Of a stretch of DNA of 64,000 nt, positions 8,847 through 16,323 are shown one piece after another. A program made the position numbers and the translations under genes. Position 1 is the first letter of the stretch. Each line of letters opens with the position of its first letter. The notes below the pieces were generated by a model that had not been told where the DNA came from, searched no databases, and worked only from the letters and a program-made list of their open reading frames with translations. The stretch is from Roseiarcus sp963823165 (GTDB lineage: Bacteria > Pseudomonadota > Alphaproteobacteria > Rhizobiales > Beijerinckiaceae): the NCBI GenBank assembly GCA_963823165.1, contig CAWGKV010000010.1:61212-125211 (forward strand), given 5' to 3'.

Positions 8847-9356
8847 ATGCTGGCGCGCAGATTCGCCCTGGCGGTCGCCTTGATCGCCGGCCTGATCGGC
8901 TCGCAGGGGCCGGAATTCGCTCAGCAATATCGCCAGCGCATCGGCGGCGCGCTCGACGAGCTGAAAACGATCGTGGCCGAATTCGACGCGGAGGCGGCGA
9001 GCCAGCATCTGACGCCGTCGGAGGGCGTGAGACGCCTCGAGGACAACGGCGATCCCCTCGCCCGCCGGCGCGGCGCGGACATCGAGCGAATTATCGAGCG
9101 CAGGGACCGGCTGCAGGAGCAGCTCGCGGCCATGACCTCCGCGGGGCCGCTCATGCGCCTTTTGGTGATGGTCGAGGACTTCGATCCCGGGATCGCCGGA
9201 CGCACGCTCGACGCTTACGAGCCTGCCGCGCCGTTGACCTTCGAAGCCGCCGTCGTCGGGATCCTGGCGGCGATTTTCGGCTGGGCTGCGACCCACCTGG
9301 TCGCCTGGCCGTTCCGCCGCCCGCCGAAGCTGCGAGCGCAGGCGAGCGGCAGGTAG
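8847..9356 (+). CDS. DUF2937 membrane protein
   Basis: A 169-residue protein recognisable by 'GSQGPEFAQQYRQRIGGALDEL' near the N-terminus and by two terminal hydrophobic helices (about residues 5-18 and 132-155). The region between them is hydrophilic, helical and probably periplasmic. DUF2937 proteins are widespread in alpha- and gammaproteobacteria with no assigned function. The gene stands alone, divergent from the permease pair. Confidence 0.85.
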   Translation: MLARRFALAVALIAGLIGSQGPEFAQQYRQRIGGALDELKTIVAEFDAEAASQHLTPSEGVRRLEDNGDPLARRRGADIERIIERRDRLQEQLAAMTSAGPLMRLLVMVEDFDPGIAGRTLDAYEPAAPLTFEAAVVGILAAIFGWAATHLVAWPFRRPPKLRAQASGR

Positions 9357-9432
9357 GCCGCAGGCCGAATTCCCCGGTATAGCTCGGTTAAGCGATAACC
9401 CGAAATCGGCGTGACCAATCGTACATAACACA

Positions 9433-10080
9433 TTAGTTTAATTCGCTTCCGTTCCCGCCCCGGATTGGAAAGAACTGGCCGCGGCGGCGTTCCCCACGGC
9501 TCGAGCCCACTGGCGGTCCCTGAAGATCCAAGCTGCGGGACGTTCCGTCAAAGCCCGGGAGCGCCGGAGCAAAGCCGGGGATAGCAGAATCCAAGCAAAA
9601 GTCTTCCAGGAATCGTTTCTTTCCAACGGGTTATGCCGGAATCCAAATTATTTTGGAACTCCCAAGCTGTGAAGTTCGGCGACCCCTCGCCCGCGAAGCG
9701 GGAGAGGACAGGCGCGAAGCGCCAGGTGAGGGTTGAGAACGCCGAACGGCGGGCGTTGCTGGCGGCCGCAAGGTTCGTCGGTTGCCCGTCGCCCTCACCT
9801 GGCGCGGCTTCGCCGCGCCGTCCTCTCCCGCTTCGCGGGCGAGGGGATACGCGACGGCTTGGGAGTTCCATTATTTTTCCCGATTTTTCCCGTCCGCTTC
9901 GCGCTGACGCCTCCGCTTGGTCCGCGGCCCTCCCCGCCGGCAGCCAACCCGGCTTCCATGCCTGCCCCCATTGCGGTCCGACCAACTCCCTTATGCCATG
10001 ACGTCAGAAAACATGTCAAGAACAAATAAGGTGAATTTCGGCAACGATAGTGCATGAGCGGCAAACGCTGTCGCCCAGCA
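9433..10080. repeat. dispersed intergenic repeat, copy A
   Basis: This gene-free stretch shares long segments, in the same order and orientation, with 47945-48560. Shared blocks include 'CCCGGATTGGA', 'ATAGCAGAATCCAAGCAAAA', 'GTCTTCCAGGAA', 'GGAATCCAAATT', 'CGCTTCGCGCTGACGCC', 'GGTCCGCGGCC' and 'AACATGTCAAGAACAAATAAG'. Copy A carries an inserted inverted repeat (9683-9846) not found in copy B. There is no credible coding frame; frames through it are non-homologous and low-complexity. It could be a non-autonomous mobile element or a transcribed intergenic family. Confidence 0.75.
9683..9846. repeat. long imperfect inverted repeat inside copy A
   Basis: The left arm, 9683-9732, runs CCCCTCGCCCGCGAAGCGGG to CCAGGTGAGGG. 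The right arm, 9792-9846, reads CCCTCACCTGG to CGCTTCGCGGGCGAGGGG and is its reverse complement over most of its length. The spacer is about 60 bases. Transcribed RNA would fold into a long hairpin. It resembles the palindromic intergenic repeats common in high-GC alphaproteobacteria. Confidence 0.75.
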
Positions 10081-10100
10081 GTGCCCGGCGCGCGCGGGCC

Positions 10101-11138
10101 TCAGCTGACGCCGAGCTTGCGCTGCAGGCTGGTCGACGACGTCGTGTACTGGAACGTCAGCTTCTTCTCCGGATAGACATAGTGGAACGCACGCTGGGCG
10201 GCCAGCGCCGCCTCGTGGAAGCCGCAGAGGATGAGCTTCAGCTTGCCGGGATAGGTGTTGATGTCGCCGACCGCGAAGATGCCGGGCGTGCTCGTCTCGA
10301 ATTTCTCCGTGTCGGTCGGAATGAGGTTCTCGTGCAGGTTGAGGCCCCAGCCGGCGACCGGCCCGAGCTTCATCGTCAGGCCGAAGAACGGCAGCATGTC
10401 GTCGCAGGCGTGGTCATAGACCTCGCCGCTCTCCCGGCGGACGGTGAGAGCCGAGATCTGCCCGTTCTCGCCCTTGACCGCCGTCACCTGGCCGAGGACG
10501 AAATCCATCGCGCCGGCGCTGACCAGCGCCCGCATGGCGTTGACCGAGTGCGGCGCGGCGCGAAAGGCGTCGCGGCGGTGGATGAGCGTGATGCGGCTCG
10601 CGACCGGATGAAGGTTCAGGACCCAGTCCAAGGCCGAGTCGCCGCCGCCGACGACGACGACGCGGCGGCCGCGGAAATGCTCCATCTTGCGCACGGAATA
10701 GAAAACGCTGGTGTTCTCGAACGCGTCGAGGCCGGCGAGCGGCGGCTTCTTCGGCTGGAACGATCCGCCGCCGGCGGCGATGAACACCGCCTTCGCCTCG
10801 ATCGCCGCGCCGCCGTCCGTGCCGATCCGGAACTGGGGCCGCTCCGGCGTTCCAAGCACCTCCAGGCTCTCGACCATTTCGCTGAGATGAAATTTCGCCC
10901 CGAACGGATGGATCTGGGTCATCAGCTTGTCGACCAGCTCCTGGCCGTTGATGATCGGATAGCCGGGAATGTCGTAGATCGGCTTCTCCGGGTAGAGTTC
11001 TGCGCATTGGCCGCCCGGCTTCGACAGAATGTCGACGAGATGGCACTTCATGTCGAGGAGGCCGAGCTCGAACACGGCGAACAGGCCGACCGGCCCGGCG
11101 CCGACGATCGCGACGTCGGTGGAGATGGCTTCGCTCAT
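10101..11138 (-). CDS. ferredoxin-NADP reductase, thioredoxin-reductase-like type
   Basis: A 345-residue flavoprotein of the TrxR-like ferredoxin-NADP(+) reductase family (EC 1.18.1.2), moving electrons between NADPH and ferredoxin in the cytoplasm. The FAD-binding loop 'VAIVGAGPVGLFAV' is at residues 9-22, 'GGQCAELYPEKPIYDIPG' follows, and a second dinucleotide site 'VVVVGGGDSALDW' is mid-protein. The C-terminal 'GIFAVGDINTYPGKLKLI' and 'YVYPEKKLTFQYTTSS' are diagnostic. The redox-active CxxC of true thioredoxin reductases is absent, as expected. The ferredoxin gene ends 16 bases upstream on the same strand, so reductase and partner are probably co-transcribed. Confidence 0.93.
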   Translation of the reverse strand: MSEAISTDVAIVGAGPVGLFAVFELGLLDMKCHLVDILSKPGGQCAELYPEKPIYDIPGYPIINGQELVDKLMTQIHPFGAKFHLSEMVESLEVLGTPERPQFRIGTDGGAAIEAKAVFIAAGGGSFQPKKPPLAGLDAFENTSVFYSVRKMEHFRGRRVVVVGGGDSALDWVLNLHPVASRITLIHRRDAFRAAPHSVNAMRALVSAGAMDFVLGQVTAVKGENGQISALTVRRESGEVYDHACDDMLPFFGLTMKLGPVAGWGLNLHENLIPTDTEKFETSTPGIFAVGDINTYPGKLKLILCGFHEAALAAQRAFHYVYPEKKLTFQYTTSSTSLQRKLGVS

Positions 11139-11154
11139 TCCTTCATCCCTGCCT

Positions 11155-11475
11155 TCATCCCTGCTTTGCCGGCGTCGTCACGACGAGGCCGTCCAGCTCC
11201 TCGCTGACCTTGATCTGGCAGGAGAGCCGGGAGCTCGGCCGCACCTCGAAGGCGAAGTCGAGCATGTCCTCTTCCATCTGCGACGGCTTGCCGACCTTTT
11301 CGGTCCATTCCTCCGCCACATAGACGTGGCAGGTGGCGCAGGCGCAGGCGCCCCCGCACTCGGCCTCGATGCCCGGAATCGAATTGCGCAGCGCGGTCTC
11401 CATCACCGTCGACCCGACCTGCGCCTCGACCGTGCGCGCCTGCCCCGAGGCGTCGTTATAGGTTATTTTCGTCAT
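11155..11475 (-). CDS. adrenodoxin-type [2Fe-2S] ferredoxin
   Basis: A 106-residue ferredoxin with cluster ligands Cys40, Cys46, Cys49 and Cys86 in the C-x5-C-x2-C...C spacing of adrenodoxin-type proteins ('AECGGACACATCHVY' and 'SSRLSCQIKVSEELDG'). It delivers single electrons to oxygenases or other acceptors. The reductase gene follows after 16 bases on the same strand and is its obvious electron source. The acceptor is not encoded next to it; the oxygenases in the divergent block use 2-oxoglutarate and do not need ferredoxin. Confidence 0.93.
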   Translation of the reverse strand: MTKITYNDASGQARTVEAQVGSTVMETALRNSIPGIEAECGGACACATCHVYVAEEWTEKVGKPSQMEEDMLDFAFEVRPSSRLSCQIKVSEELDGLVVTTPAKQG

Positions 11476-11867
11476 CGAGCCGAAGACATCCCCGAGAAAA
11501 GCCTAGCTTTGGCTGCGGAGCGATCCGAGCCTGGCGGCGCCTTCATAGAGCAAGCGCCGCGAGGCCGAAAGGGCGTCGCTGTGCCCCAGGCGCGCCACGC
11601 GGCCGACCGTGCGGGCTTAAAAAAAAATTCACTTTGCGGTCGAGTTGCCTAAATTTGGACTCTTTCCTACCGTAATTATAAATAGAGTTGTTCGATGTAT
11701 GCGCGAAGCAGAGATTCGGACAATGACCGCTTTCATAGCCAAATGGAGCGGAAACTGACACAGTAAATTGGAGCGTAACGGACAAGAAGGGTGTTAATTA
11801 TGGCGTAACAGCGTTTCATTGAGCTGCAACCAAGTTTTGAACGATTTACTCTTGGGAGGAAACGATC
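11476..11867. promoter_or_regulatory. AT-rich divergent intergenic region upstream of the repeat-protein cluster
   Basis: The segment 11615-11850 is markedly more AT-rich than the surroundings, with an A9 run near 11620 and 'AATTATAAATAGAG' near 11675. It lies between the divergent ferredoxin gene and the repeat-protein gene, so it should hold promoters for both. A very strong ribosome site, GGGAGGA, lies at 11854-11860, seven bases before the ATG at 11868. A spaced direct repeat sits at 11741-11784. No coding frame is supported. Confidence 0.6.
11741..11784. repeat. pair of 20-bp direct repeats, possible operator
   Basis: AAATGGAGCGGAAACTGACA at 11741-11760 and AAATTGGAGCGTAACGGACA at 11765-11784 match at most positions. 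They are 24 bases apart start to start, a bit over two helical turns. Their place about 85-125 bases before the repeat-protein start fits a binding site for a dimeric regulator or a tandem -35 region, but no regulator is encoded beside them. Confidence 0.4.
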
Positions 11868-13103
11868 ATGACCACTGGCAACCCGCGTGGCGTATCAGCC
11901 GGTTTCTCGAGTTCGCATCCAGCAAATCGATTGGCGTCGCATCGCACAGCTAAGCGCGCGCAATCGTTTTTCCGCGCGATGGCGGAGGATCATCTGCTCC
12001 GGGACCAGTTCGTGACCGACCCGGCGCGGATACTGTCCGAATATTTGCATGGGCCCCAGGTCGAGACAGATACGGACGCCACCAACCAGCTGATTTATGC
12101 GCTGTTCTCGAACGTCGTCACGAGAAACTGGTTGACTGGGCCGGCGGCGGCTCTACAGGGTCAGAGCCTCGACGACTTCTCCCACGACTTGGCTCATGCC
12201 GCGGCAAACGCCGGCGACCCTGTCGTCACTCTTGCGCTGGTTCGTATCGCGGCGTCCCCGGAGCCGGCGCTTGCCAACCGATTGACGACGCTGCGCGCCA
12301 TTGTGTCGGCGTTCGGGGGAAGACTAGGTCAAGTCTCCGCCGGTACCGAGCAGAGCTCGCCCGGCACCGAGCGCAGCCCAGGCGGAGGAACCGAAATGAG
12401 CCCTGGGCGCGTCTTCCAGACGCCGGGGCGCGTCTTCGAGGGGACCGAGCAGAGCTCGCCTGGCACCGAGCGAAGTCCGGGCGGAGGAACCGAAATGAGT
12501 CCCGGGCGCGTCTTCCAGACGCCAGGGCGCGTCTTCGAGGGGACGGAGCAGAGCTCGCCCGGCACCGAGCGAAGCCCGGGCGGAGGTACCGAAGCGAGTC
12601 CCGGGCGCGTCTTCCAGACGCCAGGGCGCGTCTTCGAGGGGACTGAGCAGAGCTCGCCCGGCACCGAGCGAAGCCCAGGCGGAGGTACCGAAGCGAGTCC
12701 CGGGCGCGTCTTCCAGACGCCAGGGCGCGTCTTCGAGGGGACCGAGCAGAGCTCGCCCGGCACCGAGCGAAGCCCGGGCGGAGGTACCGAAGCGAGTCCC
12801 GGGCGCGTCTTCCAGACGCCAGGGCGCGTCTTCGAGGGGACCGAGCAGAGCTCGCCCGGCACCGAGCGAAGCCCGGGCGGAGGAACCGAAATGAGTCCCG
12901 GGCGCGTCTTCCAGACGCCAGGGCGCGTCTTCGAGGGGACCGAACAGAGCTCGCCCGGCACCGAGCAGAGCTCGCCCGGCACCGAGCATAGCCTGGGCGC
13001 CTTGCAAGGAGACATCTACGCGACGCTGACTGCGCTCGTGCAGTTCGCGACCGAGCTGCGCCGCAGCGGCGCGCTTTCTGTGAGCGGACTCGAAGGCAAC
13101 TGA
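11868..13103 (+). CDS. repeat protein with leader-like N-terminus; candidate modified-peptide precursor
   Basis: A 411-residue protein in three parts. Residues 1-158 are a non-repetitive, mostly helical domain with 'QSFFRAMAEDHLLRDQF' and 'DPARILSEYLHG', reminiscent of the leader helices of Nif11-like or similar precursors (a resemblance only). Residues 159-356 are six 33-residue repeats of the form GTEQSSPG-TERSPGG-GTE(M/A)SPG-RVFQTPG-RVFE. A partial seventh repeat follows, then a 36-residue helical tail. Ser/Thr-Pro-Gly occurs 26 times, and the repeats contain no Cys, Lys, His, Trp or Tyr. There is no signal peptide or TM segment. Three oxygenase-like genes, a methyltransferase and an aldo/keto reductase follow on the same strand and are likely to act on it. 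I do not recognise the family. Confidence 0.75.
   Translation: MTTGNPRGVSAGFSSSHPANRLASHRTAKRAQSFFRAMAEDHLLRDQFVTDPARILSEYLHGPQVETDTDATNQLIYALFSNVVTRNWLTGPAAALQGQSLDDFSHDLAHAAANAGDPVVTLALVRIAASPEPALANRLTTLRAIVSAFGGRLGQVSAGTEQSSPGTERSPGGGTEMSPGRVFQTPGRVFEGTEQSSPGTERSPGGGTEMSPGRVFQTPGRVFEGTEQSSPGTERSPGGGTEASPGRVFQTPGRVFEGTEQSSPGTERSPGGGTEASPGRVFQTPGRVFEGTEQSSPGTERSPGGGTEASPGRVFQTPGRVFEGTEQSSPGTERSPGGGTEMSPGRVFQTPGRVFEGTEQSSPGTEQSSPGTEHSLGALQGDIYATLTALVQFATELRRSGALSVSGLEGN
12342..13000 (+). repeat. six 99-bp tandem in-frame repeats plus a partial seventh
   Basis: Units start at 12342, 12441, 12540, 12639, 12738 and 12837, exactly 99 bases apart, with a partial unit from 12936. DNA identity between units is very high. 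The main coding difference is ATG versus GCG after 'GGNACCGAA', giving Met in units 1, 2 and 6 and Ala in 3-5. Such similarity at synonymous positions points to recent expansion or ongoing gene conversion. Confidence 0.95.
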
Positions 13104-13147
13104 TGAAACCGGAGCGCTAACCAGATGAACTAGGGCCCCGGCGATCG

Positions 13148-13294
13148 ATGCCGCTGCCAACTCAGGACCTCGACCGCGCCCCGCTCTCCGAGTTCGATTC
13201 TCGCAAGCAAAGGCTGCGCAGTCTCCTTGCCATGGGCGAAGACGGCGCCGCCCGCGCGGTCCGCGAGATCACAGAACTCCATGACGGACCGTGA
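13148..13294 (+). CDS. possible 48-residue protein overlapping the first oxygenase gene
   Basis: A short frame encoding 'MPLPTQDLDRAPLSEFDSRK' followed by a helical 'QRLRSLLAMGEDGAARAVRE' segment. It fills the gap between the repeat-protein gene and the oxygenase at 13281, overlapping the latter by 14 bases in another frame. It could be a real small protein translated by coupling, or the true N-terminus of the oxygenase separated by an indel. The ribosome site is weak. Confidence 0.35.
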   Translation: MPLPTQDLDRAPLSEFDSRKQRLRSLLAMGEDGAARAVREITELHDGP

Positions 13295-14345
13295 CCTCAC
13301 CGAGTGCGGCGAACTCGCCGAACTGTTCGCCGAGTTAATTCGCGATCGAATTGCCGAGGATGGCTCGGGGTGGGACGCTTGGCCTGTCGGATTTTCGGCG
13401 GGCTTGTCGGCCGCGAAGGCTCGGCACGACTTCGCGCAATACAAGCATCTCTGCGCGTCTTCCACCTATCACGGCGCCCGCGATGGGATCGCAGAGGCAT
13501 ATGAGAACGCCCTCAACATCTTTAAGCGCCTCCATCCTGAGGAACGCATGTCGTGGTCCTCTCCAGCCGCTCGCGCCGTCGCCCGAGCGGCAGCCCGCTT
13601 TCACCATGTGCGCCGTTCCCCGCGCCTTACTCAGGCTTTGTCGGGACATTGGAGCCGAACGGAAGCGGAGCTAGCCTATGCGCGGTCGGGGATAGGACTC
13701 ATCGTCATCGACGAATTTCTCTCTTCCCAGGCTCTTGCGGAGCTTCGGCGGTCCTGCCTCAACTCGACCGTCTGGGCCGGCAACCGCTATCCCAGCGGCC
13801 GTCTCAGCTCTCTGCTCATCACGGGTTTCTCCTCGCCTCTACTAATGCAACTGGCTGAGGAGATCCGCGATGCGTTTCCAGGGATCATCGGTCAGAATCC
13901 GCTGCGGCAGCTTTGGGGCTTCAAATCCACCGAACGCCTGCCTGGCCTTTCCACCGTCCACGCCGATTGCGCGGCAGTCAATGTGAACATCTGGATCACT
14001 CCCGACGGCGCGAACCGTGATCCGCTGTGCGGAGGTATGGTGGTTTACCCGCTAGAGGCGCCTGAGGACTGGGGTTTCGAGCGGTACAATCGTGATGTCG
14101 CGACGATCCGGCAATACCTCACCGAGCGCAACGCCAAGGCTATCCGCATCCCTTATCGCGCCAATCGCGCGATCATTTTCAACTCCGACCTCTTCCACGA
14201 AACGGAGGCGGTGGACTTCGACCCCGGTTACGAGAACCATCGCGTCAACATCACCCTGCTCTTCGGCGACCGCGAAAATTCCCGGCGCGCACCCGTTGCG
14301 CCGCAGGCGCGGCGGCGCCCTTGGCGATCGCGAGCGTTCCGTTGA
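13281..14345 (+). CDS. 2-oxoglutarate/Fe(II) oxygenase-like protein with helical N-terminal domain
   Basis: A 354-residue protein. The first 150 residues are helical, with 'GWDAWPVGFSAGLSAAKARH' and an 'AYENALNIFKRLHPEE' segment. The C-terminal half is a double-stranded beta-helix oxygenase: iron ligands are the HxD in 'STVHADCAAVNVNIW', the distal His in 'NSDLFHETE', and a 2OG-binding Arg in 'NHRVNITLLFG'. The gene stands 177 bases after the repeat protein and 11 bases before the methyltransferase start. By context it may hydroxylate the repeat protein. The ATG at 13281 was chosen; a frame from 13227 is longer but overlaps the small open frame more. Confidence 0.78.
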   Translation: MTDRDLTECGELAELFAELIRDRIAEDGSGWDAWPVGFSAGLSAAKARHDFAQYKHLCASSTYHGARDGIAEAYENALNIFKRLHPEERMSWSSPAARAVARAAARFHHVRRSPRLTQALSGHWSRTEAELAYARSGIGLIVIDEFLSSQALAELRRSCLNSTVWAGNRYPSGRLSSLLITGFSSPLLMQLAEEIRDAFPGIIGQNPLRQLWGFKSTERLPGLSTVHADCAAVNVNIWITPDGANRDPLCGGMVVYPLEAPEDWGFERYNRDVATIRQYLTERNAKAIRIPYRANRAIIFNSDLFHETEAVDFDPGYENHRVNITLLFGDRENSRRAPVAPQARRRPWRSRAFR

Positions 14346-14356
14346 CGGCGCCGATC

Positions 14357-15061
14357 ATGTCCCAAGTGACGACCGCGCAGCTCAGCTACTCTTATCAAGG
14401 ACAGGATCTGTTCGTGGTCGAGACGCTGCGCGGCAAACGCGGCGGTTTTTTTCTCGATAGCGGCGCGTCAGGCGGAACGCGCGGCAGCAACAGCCTCCTG
14501 CTCGAGAAGGAGTTTGGCTGGAGAGGAATTTGCGTCGAACCGAACGATGCGATGTTCGCCGAGCTCTCCGCGACCCGCGCCTGCGCCTGCTTCAACTGCT
14601 GTCTCTCCGACGCCGAAGGCGAGGTCGACTTCCTCGAGGCCGCAGGGGTCTATGGCGGAATCGTCGACTGCTATGACCCTGACGTGCTTCGTCGCTTAAG
14701 GAACATCTTGCCTGAGCTCGGGGGCCCTGATCGGCCCCTTCCAATCGCACGCAAGGCCGGGCGGACCATCGCGTCCATCCTCCGGATGGGGGCCGCCCCT
14801 GGCGTCATTGACTACTGGAGCCTCGACACGGAGGGTTCCGAGCTCGCGCTTTTAAAGGCCTTTCCCTTCGACAGATACAGCGTGCGCGTCATTACGGTTG
14901 AACACAATTGTCTTCCAGCCCGCGGCGCGATCCGAAAATTTCTTGAGGCAAAAGGCTTCCGCTTCAGACGAGACCTCGGCATCGATGACGCATTCGTCTA
15001 CGGTCAGTCCTCCCATTGGCGTGGCGCCTGGCGCCGTCGCCTTGCCGGGCGCGCGCAATGA
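14357..15061 (+). CDS. FkbM-family SAM-dependent methyltransferase
   Basis: A 234-residue class I methyltransferase. The SAM-binding region is 'GGFFLDSGASGGTRGSNS', with acidic loop 'GICVEPND'. The FkbM signature is 'IDYWSLDTEGSELALLKAF', and 'VRVITVEHN' follows. FkbM enzymes usually O-methylate sugars or small molecules. Here the setting in a peptide-modification-like block suggests O-methylation of a hydroxylated side chain or of a Glu or Ser in the repeat protein; this is inference. The stop overlaps the next start (ATGA), implying translational coupling. Confidence 0.82.
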   Translation: MSQVTTAQLSYSYQGQDLFVVETLRGKRGGFFLDSGASGGTRGSNSLLLEKEFGWRGICVEPNDAMFAELSATRACACFNCCLSDAEGEVDFLEAAGVYGGIVDCYDPDVLRRLRNILPELGGPDRPLPIARKAGRTIASILRMGAAPGVIDYWSLDTEGSELALLKAFPFDRYSVRVITVEHNCLPARGAIRKFLEAKGFRFRRDLGIDDAFVYGQSSHWRGAWRRRLAGRAQ

Positions 15062-15630
15062 GCGCGGACTTTCTCCAGAACGGCTACATCGTTGCGCCCC
15101 ATTTCATCGAGCCGCTGATGGCGAGCCTGCTTTACGACATCCTGCTCCTGCGCGTCTGGCGTGGAGAGGGCCGACAGGACGATCATATCCCGACCGCTGC
15201 CAGCTTCTGGGGAGATCCGACAATCGACGCTTTCATGGCGCTGATGGCCGAACCGATCGGGCGGCGTGTTGGGCATCCGCTGCTGCCGACTTACGGCTAC
15301 GCGCGCATCTACCGCAGGGGCGATCGGCTACTGCCGCATCGGGACCGGGAAGCCTGCCAAGTCACAGCCAGCATTCATCTCGGCTCGTCCGGGGGGACGC
15401 CGCCGCCGCTCCGCTTCGAGCCGGACATCGCCGTGCATCAAGCTTCCGGCGACGCCGTCATCTTCCTTGGCGACCAATTGACTCATTGGCGAGACACCTT
15501 CGAGGGCGAGACTTTCGGCCAGATCTTCGTCAATTACGTCTACGCCGACGGCGCCCGCGCGGAGTGGCTCTACGACCGCCGCCAAGGCGTTTTCCCGGGG
15601 GACTGGTTGACCCGGCCCCGGCAGCGCTGA
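15058..15630 (+). CDS. compact 2-oxoglutarate/Fe(II) oxygenase-like protein
   Basis: A 190-residue protein resembling the catalytic core of prolyl-hydroxylase-like oxygenases. It has 'YGYARIYRRGDRLLPHRDRE' with the HxD iron motif, 'QVTASIHLGS', then 'GDAVIFLGDQLTHWRD' with the distal His. A clear Arg or Lys about ten residues after the distal His, normally used to hold 2-oxoglutarate, is not obvious ('TFEGETFGQIFVNYV'), so co-substrate binding may differ. The start ATG overlaps the upstream stop. This is the smallest of three oxygenases in the block and a natural candidate for acting on the Pro-Gly repeats. Confidence 0.75.
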   Translation: MSADFLQNGYIVAPHFIEPLMASLLYDILLLRVWRGEGRQDDHIPTAASFWGDPTIDAFMALMAEPIGRRVGHPLLPTYGYARIYRRGDRLLPHRDREACQVTASIHLGSSGGTPPPLRFEPDIAVHQASGDAVIFLGDQLTHWRDTFEGETFGQIFVNYVYADGARAEWLYDRRQGVFPGDWLTRPRQR

Positions 15631-15639
15631 GAGAGCTCC

Positions 15640-16314
15640 ATGTCGCCTTCACTTGTCGACAGAAGTCTCCTGGTCTTCGATGACTGCCTCGACAAGGCTT
15701 CTCTCCTCGAGATACGCGCCGCCGCGGCGCACGGCCATTACCGCTCGGTGCATTTTTCGGGCTGGGACAAACCGTGGCGGCTTTGGGACGGCCAGCCGCT
15801 TCGTGGCGAAGGTGTGTACTACGACCCGAAGGACCGCTTTCGCTGGCGTGGAGTCAAATACCCGACCCGATCGGCGCTCGATGCCTTGGTCGATCGCTTG
15901 CGTAGCGCCAGCGCAAACTATCCGATGATCGTGGGCAGGGAGGGCAGCGACTGGGACGCAATATTCCTCTCGCCTTGGGTCTATCCGGTCGGCAGCGCCC
16001 TCTCGCCGCACCGCGACGCCGATCGCTACGCCGGCTCCTTCACGTTCTTTCTTCATGAGCGCTGGAGCCCCGTCTGGGGCGGCGAGCTCATCGTCGTCCC
16101 GGAAGGGGAGACTTCGGAGTTTTCCGAGGAGCCTTACCCCTGGCTGTCGGGAGACGTGAGCGCAATCGGCAACGGCATCGAAATAGCCATCACGCCGACG
16201 CCCAACCGCCTTGCGCTGATCGGTCCGGACCGCTCACATCGCATTGCGCGGGTCGACGCCAATGCCGGGGCTCACGTGCGCCTCTCCATCGCCGGCTTCT
16301 TTTTCCGCATTTAG
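15640..16314 (+). CDS. 2-oxoglutarate/Fe(II) oxygenase
   Basis: A 224-residue double-stranded beta-helix oxygenase. Iron ligands are the HxD in 'GSALSPHRDADRYAG' and the distal His in 'GPDRSHRIARV'; the 2OG-contact Arg is in 'AHVRLSIAGFFF'. 'WGGELIVVPEGET' is the strand typical of the family. GAGAG precedes the ATG, and the previous gene ends nine bases upstream. Its N-terminus ('LVFDDCLDKASLLEIRAAA') resembles the first oxygenase-like proteins only in general fold. Role and partner are inferred from context. Confidence 0.8.
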   Translation: MSPSLVDRSLLVFDDCLDKASLLEIRAAAAHGHYRSVHFSGWDKPWRLWDGQPLRGEGVYYDPKDRFRWRGVKYPTRSALDALVDRLRSASANYPMIVGREGSDWDAIFLSPWVYPVGSALSPHRDADRYAGSFTFFLHERWSPVWGGELIVVPEGETSEFSEEPYPWLSGDVSAIGNGIEIAITPTPNRLALIGPDRSHRIARVDANAGAHVRLSIAGFFFRI

Positions 16315-16323
16315 GCCGGCGCG

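Noticed and set aside
12342..13000. CRISPR-like array
   Set aside because: The units are contiguous with no unique spacers and lie inside a coding frame.
12324..13160. Open minus-strand frames of 228 and 278 codons over the 99-bp repeats
   Set aside because: The repeat unit contains no stop in those frames, so openness is automatic; no ribosome site or family was seen. The plus-strand frame has a strong ribosome site and non-repetitive flanks.
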